Assembly: GCA_023442905.1 (NCBI GenBank)
Contig: JAEZWY010000060.1
Span: 1 to 5,767 of the forward strand
Reading direction: 5' to 3'
Source: Bacillota bacterium
GTDB lineage: Bacteria > Bacillota > Bacilli > Lactobacillales > Aerococcaceae
DNA: 5,767 nucleotides
Part shown: positions 1 to 5,767 of the stretch, piece after piece
Numbering within the stretch: position 1 is the stretch's first letter
Layout of the letters: each line of letters begins with the position of its first letter
Translations under genes and position numbers: made by a program
Notes under the pieces: generated by a model
Database searches by the model: none
The model's input: only the letters and a program-made list of their open reading frames with translations
What the model was told of the DNA's origin: nothing

Positions 1-1292
1 GATGAAAGTGCATCTGCGATAGCTACTAAGCTAGCGATAACACTTGTTGCTTCAACATCACCATGGTGACTCGCTATGGTATTCACAACAGTTTCAGGTT
101 CTTGATATTTGATTGCAAATTCCGTACCAATTTGTACGTGAGATCCTTCCACTTCATGATCGACGGCTTTCCCGATATCATGCATTAAACCAGCGCGTTT
201 AGCTAACTGTACATCTTCACCGAGTTCTGCTGCCATCACACCAGCTAATTTAGCAACTTCAATACTGTGATTCAAAACATTTTGGCCGTAACTTGTTCGG
301 TAGTATAAGCGACCTAGTGTTTTCACTAAATCAGGGTGAAGAGAATGGATTCCTAAATCAAAAATGGTTTCTTCCCCTATTTCTCTTACTTTACTATCCA
401 TTTGTTTACGCGCTTTTTCAACTGCCTCTTCTATTTTGGCTGGATGAATACGTCCATCTCCAATCAATTTATCTAAGGCAATTTTGGCAATTTCACGACG
501 AATTGGATCAAATCCACTTAATACGACAGCTTCAGGTGTATCATCAACAATCAAATCAATACCTGTTAAGGATTCTAATGTCTTGATATTTCGTCCCTCT
601 TTCCCAATGATACGACCTTTCATGTCATCATTTGGTAAGTGGACAACTGTAACTGTAGATTCTGTAACTGTATCCGCTCCAGAGCGTTCAATAGCTTGAA
701 GTACAATTTGTTTTGCAACTCGATCTGCCGTATCATTAGCTTCTTGTTCAGCTTTTTTAATTAAAATAGCTTTTTCATGCGCTAATGTTTCTTCCATTTC
801 TTTTAATAATAAGCTTTTAGCATCTTCGCGAGACATTGCAGCCACATTAACTAAAACTTCATTTCGTTTTTCAATTAATGCCTCTGCTTCTTGCTCAGCT
901 TCCGCAATTTTTTTCTTGCGGTCGCGTATAGATTGCTCTTCGTTACTTAATTTATTTTCTTTGTCAGAAATAGATGCATCACGTCTATCCAATTTCTCTT
1001 CTTTTTGGTTTAAACGATCTTCTTGTTTCTTAACTTCACTACGGCGATCTCTAACTTCACTATCTACTTCATTTCTATATCGTTGCAATTCTTCTTTTGC
1101 GTTTAAGATAATTTCTTTCCGCTCAGATTCTGCGCTACGTTTAGCATTTTCAATGATTCCTTGTGCGGTTATGTGTGCTTCATCTTTTTCACGTTCTTGT
1201 TCTTGTAATAAAGATCTTTTTCCTACATAAACGCCACCCAATACACCAACAATTAAAGCAATGATAGCGAAGGCAATTTCAGTAAATCCCAT
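1..1292 (-). CDS. rny: Ribonuclease Y, 3'-truncated by window edge
   Basis: Membrane-anchored endoribonuclease that starts mRNA decay in Firmicutes. The frame is open from the ATG at 1292-1290 to the left edge, giving 430 codons; B. subtilis RNase Y has about 520 residues, so roughly 90 C-terminal residues are missing. Domains in order: one N-terminal membrane segment (about residues 3-24, rich in Ile, Val, Gly and Ala); a long charged coiled coil (about 28-190, Glu/Lys/Arg rich); a KH RNA-binding domain with GRIIGKEGRN from residue 226; and an HD phosphohydrolase domain with the metal-binding His371-Asp372 in MHDIGK, followed by SHHGDVEATS. The HD position nearly matches that in B. subtilis. 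A strong ribosome binding site (GGAGGTG, 1298-1304) lies 5 bases before the ATG. A terminator and its own promoter separate it from recA, so it is probably transcribed independently. Nothing suggests a broken gene. The identity is secure; the truncation comes only from the window. Confidence 0.96.
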   Translation of the reverse strand, partial: MGFTEIAFAIIALIVGVLGGVYVGKRSLLQEQEREKDEAHITAQGIIENAKRSAESERKEIILNAKEELQRYRNEVDSEVRDRRSEVKKQEDRLNQKEEKLDRRDASISDKENKLSNEEQSIRDRKKKIAEAEQEAEALIEKRNEVLVNVAAMSREDAKSLLLKEMEETLAHEKAILIKKAEQEANDTADRVAKQIVLQAIERSGADTVTESTVTVVHLPNDDMKGRIIGKEGRNIKTLESLTGIDLIVDDTPEAVVLSGFDPIRREIAKIALDKLIGDGRIHPAKIEEAVEKARKQMDSKVREIGEETIFDLGIHSLHPDLVKTLGRLYYRTSYGQNVLNHSIEVAKLAGVMAAELGEDVQLAKRAGLMHDIGKAVDHEVEGSHVQIGTEFAIKYQEPETVVNTIASHHGDVEATSVIASLVAIADALS

Positions 1293-1380
1293 AGTTTCAC
1301 CTCCGTATCTATTTAATTGTGTTCTTATTTTACATAAATATTAAAATACTATAAAACATGCATTACATGCACATAAGTTT

Positions 1381-1409
1381 ATTTTATATTTAAGTGGAAT
1401 GATTGTCAA
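1381..1409 (-). promoter_or_regulatory. Sigma-A promoter of rny
   Basis: Reading the minus strand, a perfect -35 box TTGACA (1409-1404) is followed after 17 bases by TAAAAT (1386-1381), five of six matches to the -10 consensus. Transcription would start near 1374, leaving a leader of about 80 bases before the rny ATG. It lies downstream of the recA terminator, as expected for an independent rny promoter. The call rests on sequence match only. Confidence 0.75.
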
Positions 1410-1412
1410 TCA
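1400..1412. repeat. Perfect 13-bp palindrome over the rny -35 box
   Basis: TGATTG and CAATCA are exact inverted repeats separated by a single base (centre at 1406). The palindrome encloses the TTGACA box of the rny promoter, which is where a dimeric repressor would bind to block RNA polymerase. Part of the symmetry comes from the -35 box itself, so chance is a real alternative. I do not recognise it as a named operator. Confidence 0.4.
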
Positions 1413-1454
1413 AGTCAGCAGGTAAAAGCATGATAGCCTTTTCAAAAATATAGT

Positions 1455-1494
1455 AAAAAAGTCTTCCCCGTCGTGTCTAAACAGGAAAGACTTT
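1455..1494 (-). terminator. Rho-independent terminator after recA
   Basis: On the minus strand, AAAGTCTTTCC (1494-1484) pairs with GGGAAGACTTT (1468-1458) over 11 base pairs including one T-G wobble. The loop is 15 bases, and a run of six T follows (1460-1455, overlapping the stem end). It begins 13 bases after the recA stop codon, the expected place. It should uncouple rny from recA transcription, at least partly. Confidence 0.88.
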
Positions 1495-1507
1495 GTAAAA
1501 ATATATT

Positions 1508-2599
1508 TTATTCTGTTTCTTCTTCAAACAATTCTGCTTGTGCCTCATCCTTTGTTTCTAAGGCTGCAAGCTCTTCTTCACTTAATTTACCATTTTGACC
1601 AAAACCAAAATGTTGACGAACTTGTGCATCAATTGTTTCACGAATTTCTGGATTTTCACGTAAAAATTGTTTTGCATTTTCACGACCTTGGCCAATACGG
1701 TCCTCACCGTATGAATACCATGAACCAGATTTATTAATAATATCTAAGTCAGCAGCTAAATCAACTAGCTCACCTTCTTGAGAAATTCCTTCCCCATACA
1801 TGATATCTACTTCCGCAACTTTGAATGGTGGGGCAACCTTATTTTTTACAATCTTAATTTTAGTTCGGTTACCAATTGCATTACCACTTTCTTTAATTTG
1901 TTCACCACGACGAACTTCTAAGCGAACTGTTGAGTAGAATTTTAAAGCTCTACCACCTGGCGTGGTTTCAGGACTTCCGAACATAACCCCAACTTTTTCA
2001 CGAATTTGGTTGATAAAGATGGCGATCGTTTTAGTTTTATTGATGGTACCTGATAATTTACGCAATGCTTGAGACATCAAACGGGCTTGAAGACCGATAT
2101 GTGAATCACCCATCTCACCTTCAATTTCGGCACGTGGTACTAAGGCTGCAACTGAATCGACAACAATGATATCGATAGCACCTGAACTCACTAAAGCGTC
2201 TGCAATTTCTAAACCTTGCTCACCGGTATCGGGCTGTGATAGTAATAGTTCATCTACATTTACCCCTAATTTAGCGGCATATTCAGGATCTAACGCATTC
2301 TCTGCATCAATAAAGGCAGCAATACCACCGCGTTTTTGTACTTCCGCAATAGCGTGTAATGAAACTGTTGTTTTACCTGAAGATTCTGGTCCATAAACCT
2401 CAATAATACGACCTCGTGGGTAGCCACCAACACCTAAAGATATATCTAAAGTTAATGAGCCGGTTGGAACTGTCGAAATTCTAGTATCTCCACGTTCACC
2501 CATTTTCATGATTGAGCCTTTACCAAAATTACGCTCAATTTTTTTCATTGCATCGTCTAATGCTTTTTGACGGTTGCTATCGTTTTTATCTATAGTCAT
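1508..2599 (-). CDS. recA: Recombinase RecA
   Basis: ATP-dependent DNA strand-exchange protein. It forms filaments on single-stranded DNA, drives homologous recombination and triggers LexA self-cleavage in the SOS response. The 363 residues are of normal length. Visible motifs are Walker A GPESSGKT at 70-77, the catalytic glutamate at E100 in the AFIDAEN stretch, Walker B IIVVDS ending near 149, the L1 segment EIEGEMGDSH (158-167), and the L2 region beginning at VGVMFGSPETTPGG (203-216). The C-terminal tail from about 339 is strongly acidic, as is usual for RecA. The ATG at 2599 has a perfect AGGAGGA 7 bases upstream (2607-2613). Asn101 replaces the His found in E. coli and B. subtilis, and Ser209 replaces the usual Asn of the MFGNPE motif; neither is expected to inactivate the protein. 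A LexA box and promoter lie upstream and a terminator downstream, so recA can be transcribed alone. Read-through from cinA is also possible because no terminator separates them. Confidence 0.99.
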   Translation of the reverse strand: MTIDKNDSNRQKALDDAMKKIERNFGKGSIMKMGERGDTRISTVPTGSLTLDISLGVGGYPRGRIIEVYGPESSGKTTVSLHAIAEVQKRGGIAAFIDAENALDPEYAAKLGVNVDELLLSQPDTGEQGLEIADALVSSGAIDIIVVDSVAALVPRAEIEGEMGDSHIGLQARLMSQALRKLSGTINKTKTIAIFINQIREKVGVMFGSPETTPGGRALKFYSTVRLEVRRGEQIKESGNAIGNRTKIKIVKNKVAPPFKVAEVDIMYGEGISQEGELVDLAADLDIINKSGSWYSYGEDRIGQGRENAKQFLRENPEIRETIDAQVRQHFGFGQNGKLSEEELAALETKDEAQAELFEEETE

Positions 2600-2636
2600 G
2601 CGTAAATCCTCCTAAATGTTCTCTTGATTCTCTTTT

Positions 2637-2665
2637 ATTTTATAATTCTTTTGTGAATTAAGCAA
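2637..2665 (-). promoter_or_regulatory. Probable recA promoter
   Basis: Minus strand: -35-like TTGCTT (2665-2660, matching TTG of the consensus), a 17-base spacer, then TAAAAT (2642-2637, five of six). A start near 2630 would give a leader of about 30 bases carrying the ribosome binding site. The -35 is weak, but position and spacing fit, and the LexA box lies just upstream. A shifted -10 (TATAAA) with a 15-base spacer is the alternative. Confidence 0.6.
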
Positions 2666-2673
2666 GAGAAAAG

Positions 2674-2687
2674 CGAACGAATGTTCT
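2674..2687. promoter_or_regulatory. LexA (SOS) operator upstream of recA
   Basis: CGAACGAATGTTCT has the perfect GAAC-N4-GTTC core of the Gram-positive LexA/DinR box (B. subtilis consensus CGAAC-N4-GTTCG), with one outer base differing. It sits between the cinA stop codon and the recA -35 box, 8 bases upstream of the latter. recA is the classic SOS-regulated gene, so context and motif agree. This predicts a lexA gene elsewhere in the genome. Confidence 0.85.
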
Positions 2688-2688
2688 G

Positions 2689-3915
2689 TTATTTTTTTAT
2701 GATTTCGAAATAGGCGGTATATACAGAACGATATTGGATATTTTGACGACTTCCTCTTAAAGTTGGTGTTAAAACTATAGTTGGCTTACCTGCTTGAGCG
2801 ATACCTATATAGACCGTACCAACTTCCTTACCTTCCATAGCATCCGGTCCCGCAACTCCTGTAAAAGATACACCAAAGTCTGATTGATATAGGTCGCACA
2901 CATTTTCTGCCATTTCAGTAGCCGTTTCAGCACTTACCATACCATAGGCTTCAAGTGTTTGTTGCTGTACATTTAATACATTCGCCTTAGCTGCTTCTGT
3001 ATAAGTCACTGCTGATCCCTGTAAAACCTTTGAAGCACCAGGCACATCAACCACCTTTTTAGCGGCAAGACCGCCTGTAAAACTCTCAGCAAAAGCAATC
3101 GTTTGCTGACGTTCAGTTAGTTTTTTTACCAATACTTCATTGATACCTAGGTTTTCACCTTCCCCTACATAGTAATCACTAAGTCGATGATTAATTGCTT
3201 CGGCAAATGATGCCAGCATAGGTTTCGTTTCAGCTTCATTTTTACCGGCAGATGTTAACCGGACTGTCACCATAAAGTTACCAAAATAGATAGCAACAGT
3301 CGGATTTTCCTGGGTCATAATTAAATCATCAATTGTATCTGCTAGTTGTGATTCACCAATACCAAAATAATGCAGATATTTTGAGCTAAGTACTAGGTCA
3401 TTCTGATATTGGTTTATTAGATAATCTGCCACATAATGGTTAAACATGTGCTTCATTTCAGATGGTGGTCCAGGTAATAATATATATGTATGATTATTGT
3501 GTTCAATAGCTGTACCTAAGGCTTGCCCCACATCATTTGGAAATGTATAACCAGTTTCAAAAGTGAGACCCATGGCTAAGTTATTTTCAGTCATTACCCT
3601 ACCCTTAAAACTCGCTTTAATCGATGCCATCCCTACTTCATCATGAATTAATGGTTGCCCCAAATATTCCGATATGGTTTGTTTGGTTAAGTCATCACGC
3701 GTTGGACCCAAACCACCCGTATAGATAATAATATCAGCTCTTTGTTCAGCCTGTGCAGTAACTTTTTTAAGTCGTTCCGGGTTATCACCAATAACCGTTT
3801 GTACATAATGGTCAAAGCCTAATTCATTTAATTTCCTTGCAAGAAATTGGGCATTGGTATTGGCAATTTGCCCCATCAATAATTCAGTTCCAACAGCAAT
3901 AATTTCTACTTTCAT
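2689..3915 (-). CDS. cinA: CinA family protein (nicotinamide-nucleotide amidohydrolase / competence-damage protein)
   Basis: Two-domain protein of 408 residues, close to the usual Firmicutes length of about 415. The N-terminal domain is of the molybdopterin-binding-like COG1058 type: it opens with MKVEIIAVGTELLMGQ and has TGGLGPTRDD from residue 66 and LLPGPPSEM at 146-154. In characterised relatives this domain hydrolyses ADP-ribose. The C-terminal domain is PncC-like, converting NMN to nicotinate mononucleotide in relatives, with AESFTGG at 276-282, TGVAGPD at 352-358 and GTVYIG at 366-371. In streptococci cinA is a late competence gene cotranscribed with recA. The ATG at 3915 is chosen because AGGTGGG lies 6 bases upstream and family proteins begin here. 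An in-frame ATG at 3963 would add 16 residues but has no ribosome binding site. No terminator separates it from recA, 89 bases downstream. Whether both activities are retained cannot be told from sequence. Confidence 0.95.
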   Translation of the reverse strand: MKVEIIAVGTELLMGQIANTNAQFLARKLNELGFDHYVQTVIGDNPERLKKVTAQAEQRADIIIYTGGLGPTRDDLTKQTISEYLGQPLIHDEVGMASIKASFKGRVMTENNLAMGLTFETGYTFPNDVGQALGTAIEHNNHTYILLPGPPSEMKHMFNHYVADYLINQYQNDLVLSSKYLHYFGIGESQLADTIDDLIMTQENPTVAIYFGNFMVTVRLTSAGKNEAETKPMLASFAEAINHRLSDYYVGEGENLGINEVLVKKLTERQQTIAFAESFTGGLAAKKVVDVPGASKVLQGSAVTYTEAAKANVLNVQQQTLEAYGMVSAETATEMAENVCDLYQSDFGVSFTGVAGPDAMEGKEVGTVYIGIAQAGKPTIVLTPTLRGSRQNIQYRSVYTAYFEIIKK

Positions 3916-3921
3916 TCTATT

Positions 3922-3928
3922 CCCACCT
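3922..3928 (-). promoter_or_regulatory. Ribosome binding site that fixes the cinA start
   Basis: AGGTGGG on the minus strand lies 6 bases before the ATG at 3915. It supports this start over the in-frame ATG at 3963, which has no such site. Confidence 0.75.
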
Positions 3929-3949
3929 ATTAGATTATACGTTTTATTT

Positions 3950-3963
3950 ATGCGAAAGCGCAT
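3950..3963. repeat. Short inverted repeat in the cinA leader
   Basis: ATGCG and CGCAT are exact 5-base inverted repeats around a 4-base loop (AAAG on the plus strand). In RNA this would be a small hairpin 34 bases upstream of the cinA ATG. No T run follows directly, so it is not a standard terminator. It could be a leader stem or a small operator, and chance is possible. Confidence 0.35.
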
Positions 3964-3977
3964 AGTAAGTCTTGTAT

Positions 3978-4006
3978 ATTATAAAATAAAAAAAGAGCCA
4001 GGTAAA
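3978..4006 (-). promoter_or_regulatory. Candidate cinA promoter inside the pgsA terminator
   Basis: Minus strand: TTTACC (4006-4001, four of six to TTGACA), a 17-base spacer, then a perfect TATAAT (3983-3978). The start would fall near 3971, leaving a leader of about 55 bases that includes the inverted repeat at 3950-3963. The -35 falls in the loop and 3' arm of the pgsA terminator hairpin. A second TATAAT at 3939-3934 lacks a good -35 and would start transcription within the ribosome binding site, so it is less likely. Confidence 0.5.
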
Positions 4007-4018
4007 AACCTGAGCCCT
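3988..4018 (-). terminator. Rho-independent terminator after pgsA
   Basis: Minus strand: AGGGCTCAGGT (4018-4008) pairs with ACCTGGCTCT (4003-3994), giving ten pairs with one bulged T and one G-T wobble. The loop is four T, and a run of seven T follows (3994-3988, overlapping the stem end). It starts 11 bases after the pgsA stop codon. The imperfect stem may allow some read-through into cinA. Confidence 0.83.
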
Positions 4019-4029
4019 TGAAATGATTG

Positions 4030-4608
4030 TTACAGTCCATCGGAAAATACCGAAATATTTTTAATAAAGTAATCTACGCCTGAATAGATCGTAAAGATTA
4101 ACGCAAGATACAACAGAATTTGTCCTATTGAAAATGGCAAGAATCCTAATGGGAAATCACCGATTAACAAGAAGATGATTGACAGCATCTGCGTGAAAGT
4201 TTTCAACTTCCCAGCACCTCCCGCTGCCATGACTGTCCCTTTTTCAACTAGTAATAAACGTAGTCCTGTTACTGCAAGCTCTCGCATGATAATAATAGAC
4301 ACTAACCATGCTGGGGCTAAATCAATACCCACTAAAGCAATAAAAGCTGTTGCAACAAGCATTTTATCAGCCAATGGATCGGCAAATTTACCGAAATTAG
4401 TAACTAAGTTATCACGTCGTGCAATGTAACCATCTAACCAATCGGTAAATGATGCTACTGCAAAAATTACTGCTGCGACTACATATTGCCAATGCCATTG
4501 ACTACCCAGCACTTGAGTACCATTTCCACTTGCTGGAATAGATATAAAGATCATAAAAATGGGAATCATGATGATTCGAATGATGGTTAATTTATTTGGT
4601 AAATTCAA
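4030..4608 (-). CDS. pgsA: CDP-diacylglycerol-glycerol-3-phosphate 3-phosphatidyltransferase
   Basis: Integral membrane enzyme making phosphatidylglycerol-phosphate from CDP-diacylglycerol and glycerol 3-phosphate, the committed step to phosphatidylglycerol and hence cardiolipin and lipoteichoic acid. The 192 residues match the family length. The complete CDP-alcohol phosphotransferase signature is present: D56, D59-G60, A63-R64, G73, D77 and D81 with the standard spacing, the aspartates binding the metal. Several hydrophobic membrane segments are visible, roughly at 7-25, 41-55, 83-105, 138-158 and 162-180. The start codon is TTG at 4608-4606: it is preceded by AGGAGGG at 5-base spacing and yields the family-typical MNLPNKLT opening, while the next in-frame Met (14) would cut into the first membrane segment. 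It has an extended -10 promoter upstream and a terminator downstream, so it may be a one-gene unit. The pgsA-cinA-recA order is conserved in Bacilli, supporting the name. Confidence 0.96.
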   Translation of the reverse strand: MNLPNKLTIIRIIMIPIFMIFISIPASGNGTQVLGSQWHWQYVVAAVIFAVASFTDWLDGYIARRDNLVTNFGKFADPLADKMLVATAFIALVGIDLAPAWLVSIIIMRELAVTGLRLLLVEKGTVMAAGGAGKLKTFTQMLSIIFLLIGDFPLGFLPFSIGQILLYLALIFTIYSGVDYFIKNISVFSDGL

Positions 4609-4613
4609 ATAAT

Positions 4614-4620
4614 CCCTCCT
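4614..4620 (-). promoter_or_regulatory. Ribosome binding site that fixes the TTG start of pgsA
   Basis: AGGAGGG on the minus strand, 5 bases before the TTG at 4608. No in-frame ATG or GTG lies in the short stretch upstream, so this site decides the non-ATG start. Confidence 0.8.
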
Positions 4621-4646
4621 AGTTGACTGTCTACAATATTACTTAT

Positions 4647-4655
4647 AGTATAGCA
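4647..4655 (-). promoter_or_regulatory. Extended -10 promoter of pgsA
   Basis: Minus strand TGCTATACT: a TGn extension followed by TATACT (five of six to TATAAT). The -35 position holds only AT-rich sequence (ATATTT at 4675-4670), which an extended -10 promoter tolerates. The start would be near 4640, leaving a leader of about 32 bases. The call is based on sequence match in an AT-rich spacer, so confidence is moderate. Confidence 0.5.
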
Positions 4656-4685
4656 TTTTTTAACCTATAAAATATGTGTATTGCC

Positions 4686-5767
4686 CTATTCTATTGTTTC
4701 GTCCGCGTTTTCTTGGAAGATATTTACAGTTCGTGGCTTAGAACCTTCTTGTGGACCAACGATTCCTCGCTGTTCCATATCATCCACTAAACGTGCTGCA
4801 CGGTTATAACCAATTCTAAATTGACGCTGTAACATTGAGATCGATACAGTTTCACGCGTTTTAACGAACTCTAATACAGTATCCCACATATCATCCAAAT
4901 CTTCGCCCGGTGCTGATTCTTTCGTTTCAGTTGGCATCATTGATTCTACATAATTTGGTTCCTGTTGCTCTTTGACAAATGTAACCACATGCTCTACTTC
5001 ATCATCAGTGATAAATGCGCCTTGGACACGAATAGGTTTTGATTCACCCATTGGAAGATATAACATGTCTCCGCGACCTAATAATTTTTCGGCACCATTT
5101 TGGTCGATAATTGTTCTTGAATCTGTCCCTGATGATACTGCAAAAGCGATACGCGAAGGCACATTCGCTTTAATTATTCCTGTGATAACATCAACAGATG
5201 GTCTTTGAGTTGCTAGAATCATATGAATACCAGCTGCTCGTGCCATTTGCGCTAAGCGGGTAATTGCCGCTTCTACTTCTTTTGAAGCAACCATCATCAA
5301 GTCGGCTAACTCATCCACGATGACGACAATATAAGGTAATGATGGATGCGCTGTACCTTCATTAAGATTTTCTTCATGTATGAAGTCATTGTAACCGTCA
5401 ATATTCCGTTGTCCTGAAGCTGCAAACAATTCATAACGACGTTCCATTTCTTGTACGACTTTTTGTAAAGCCTGCGCTGCTTTTCGTGGGTTAGTTACAA
5501 CTGGTGTCAACAAGTGAGGTATGCCATTATAAATTGATAATTCTACTTTTTTAGGATCAATCATCATTAATTTAACTTCATTTGGCTTAGCCTTCATCAA
5601 AATAGATACGATTATACCATTAATCGCAACAGATTTACCGGATCCAGTAGACCCCGCAACTAATAGATGGGGCATTTTAGTCAAGTCTGCCGACCGGATA
5701 TTTCCGGAAATATCTTTTCCTAAAGGGACTTCTAAGACCTTCCCTGATTGTAATTGATGTTCAAATG
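4686..5767 (-). CDS. DNA translocase FtsK/SpoIIIE, C-terminal part (5' end outside window)
   Basis: Septum-located hexameric motor that pumps chromosomal DNA during division or sporulation. The frame is open to the right edge, so the start lies outside; 359 residues are visible. A TTG at 5684 is internal and not a start, because family sequence (VPLGKDISGN) continues upstream of it. Visible in order: Walker A GSTGSGKS at visible residues 38-45 (about 5654-5631); Walker B IVVIVDE with D151-E152; the ATQRPSVDVITG stretch typical of the family; and a C-terminal winged-helix gamma domain (about 293-349) with SMLQRQFRIGYNRAARLVDDM and GSKPRTVNI, which reads oriented chromosomal motifs and contacts the XerCD recombination system in FtsK. 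The N-terminal membrane segments, linker and alpha domain are missing. FtsK and SpoIIIE/SftA cannot be told apart without them, so no symbol is given. No clear terminator follows the TAG stop, so read-through to pgsA, 77 bases on, is possible. Confidence 0.95.
   Translation of the reverse strand, partial: FEHQLQSGKVLEVPLGKDISGNIRSADLTKMPHLLVAGSTGSGKSVAINGIIVSILMKAKPNEVKLMMIDPKKVELSIYNGIPHLLTPVVTNPRKAAQALQKVVQEMERRYELFAASGQRNIDGYNDFIHEENLNEGTAHPSLPYIVVIVDELADLMMVASKEVEAAITRLAQMARAAGIHMILATQRPSVDVITGIIKANVPSRIAFAVSSGTDSRTIIDQNGAEKLLGRGDMLYLPMGESKPIRVQGAFITDDEVEHVVTFVKEQQEPNYVESMMPTETKESAPGEDLDDMWDTVLEFVKTRETVSISMLQRQFRIGYNRAARLVDDMEQRGIVGPQEGSKPRTVNIFQENADETIE

Noticed and set aside
293..1230. 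Plus-strand open frames at 293-586, 484-699 and 916-1230
   Set aside because: They lie wholly antisense to the intact rny frame, have no ribosome binding site or recognisable domain, and show composition mirrored from the coding strand (for example Ser/Phe-rich opposite the Lys/Glu coiled coil).
1344..1373. A 9-codon open frame (MFYSILIFM) in the rny leader as a leader peptide
   Set aside because: It has no ribosome binding site and arises easily in such AT-rich sequence.
1540..2396. Plus-strand open frames at 1540-1737 and 2166-2396
   Set aside because: They are antisense shadows of the highly conserved recA gene, with no start signals and no similarity I can recognise.
3916..3963. A 16-residue N-terminal extension of CinA from the ATG at 3963
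   Set aside because: It lacks a ribosome binding site, the added residues do not belong to the family, and the start at 3915 has AGGTGGG at proper spacing.
4175..5208. Plus-strand open frames at 4175-4429 and 4972-5208
   Set aside because: They are antisense to pgsA and ftsK, both clearly coding on the minus strand, and have no supporting signals.
5682..5684. TTG at 5684 as a start codon for a short FtsK-like protein
   Set aside because: The frame stays open to the window edge and the upstream residues (VPLGKDISGN) are conserved family sequence, so this is an internal codon.
1..5767. Mobile element, CRISPR array, tRNA/rRNA, riboswitch or defence system
   Set aside because: No terminal repeats, transposase, repeat-spacer pattern or RNA-gene features were seen; the window is filled by five housekeeping genes with short spacers.

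Overview
This 5,767-base, AT-rich window looks like ordinary chromosome from a low-GC Gram-positive bacterium. RecA and RNase Y resemble those of Lactobacillales (an Enterococcus, Lactobacillus or Aerococcus-type relative), but the genus cannot be fixed from the sequence alone. The evidence is the Firmicutes-type protein set, strong AGGAGG ribosome binding sites, a Bacillus-type LexA box and the gene order pgsA-cinA-recA-rny, which is widely conserved in Bacilli.

All five genes are on the minus strand, so transcription runs from the right edge to the left. The order is ftsK/spoIIIE (only the last 359 codons, entering at the right edge), pgsA, cinA, recA, and rny (RNase Y, first 430 codons, running off the left edge). 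No gene is encoded on the plus strand; the open frames there are shadows. No gap reaches 300 bases; the largest is the 215-base recA-rny spacer.

The gaps carry readable control signals. A TTG start with a strong Shine-Dalgarno and an extended -10 promoter precedes pgsA. A terminator follows pgsA, and a candidate cinA promoter lies partly inside it. The recA promoter is preceded by a perfect GAAC-N4-GTTC LexA (SOS) operator. A strong terminator follows recA. rny has its own near-consensus sigma-A promoter whose -35 box lies inside a perfect 13-base palindrome. The genes are therefore probably several short transcription units rather than one operon.

The products are core functions: chromosome translocation (FtsK/SpoIIIE), phosphatidylglycerol synthesis (PgsA), nucleotide-metabolite repair and competence-associated CinA, recombination and SOS induction (RecA), and mRNA decay (RNase Y). 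I found no mobile element, CRISPR array, RNA gene or sign of an undescribed system. The points worth a second look concern regulation and gene order.
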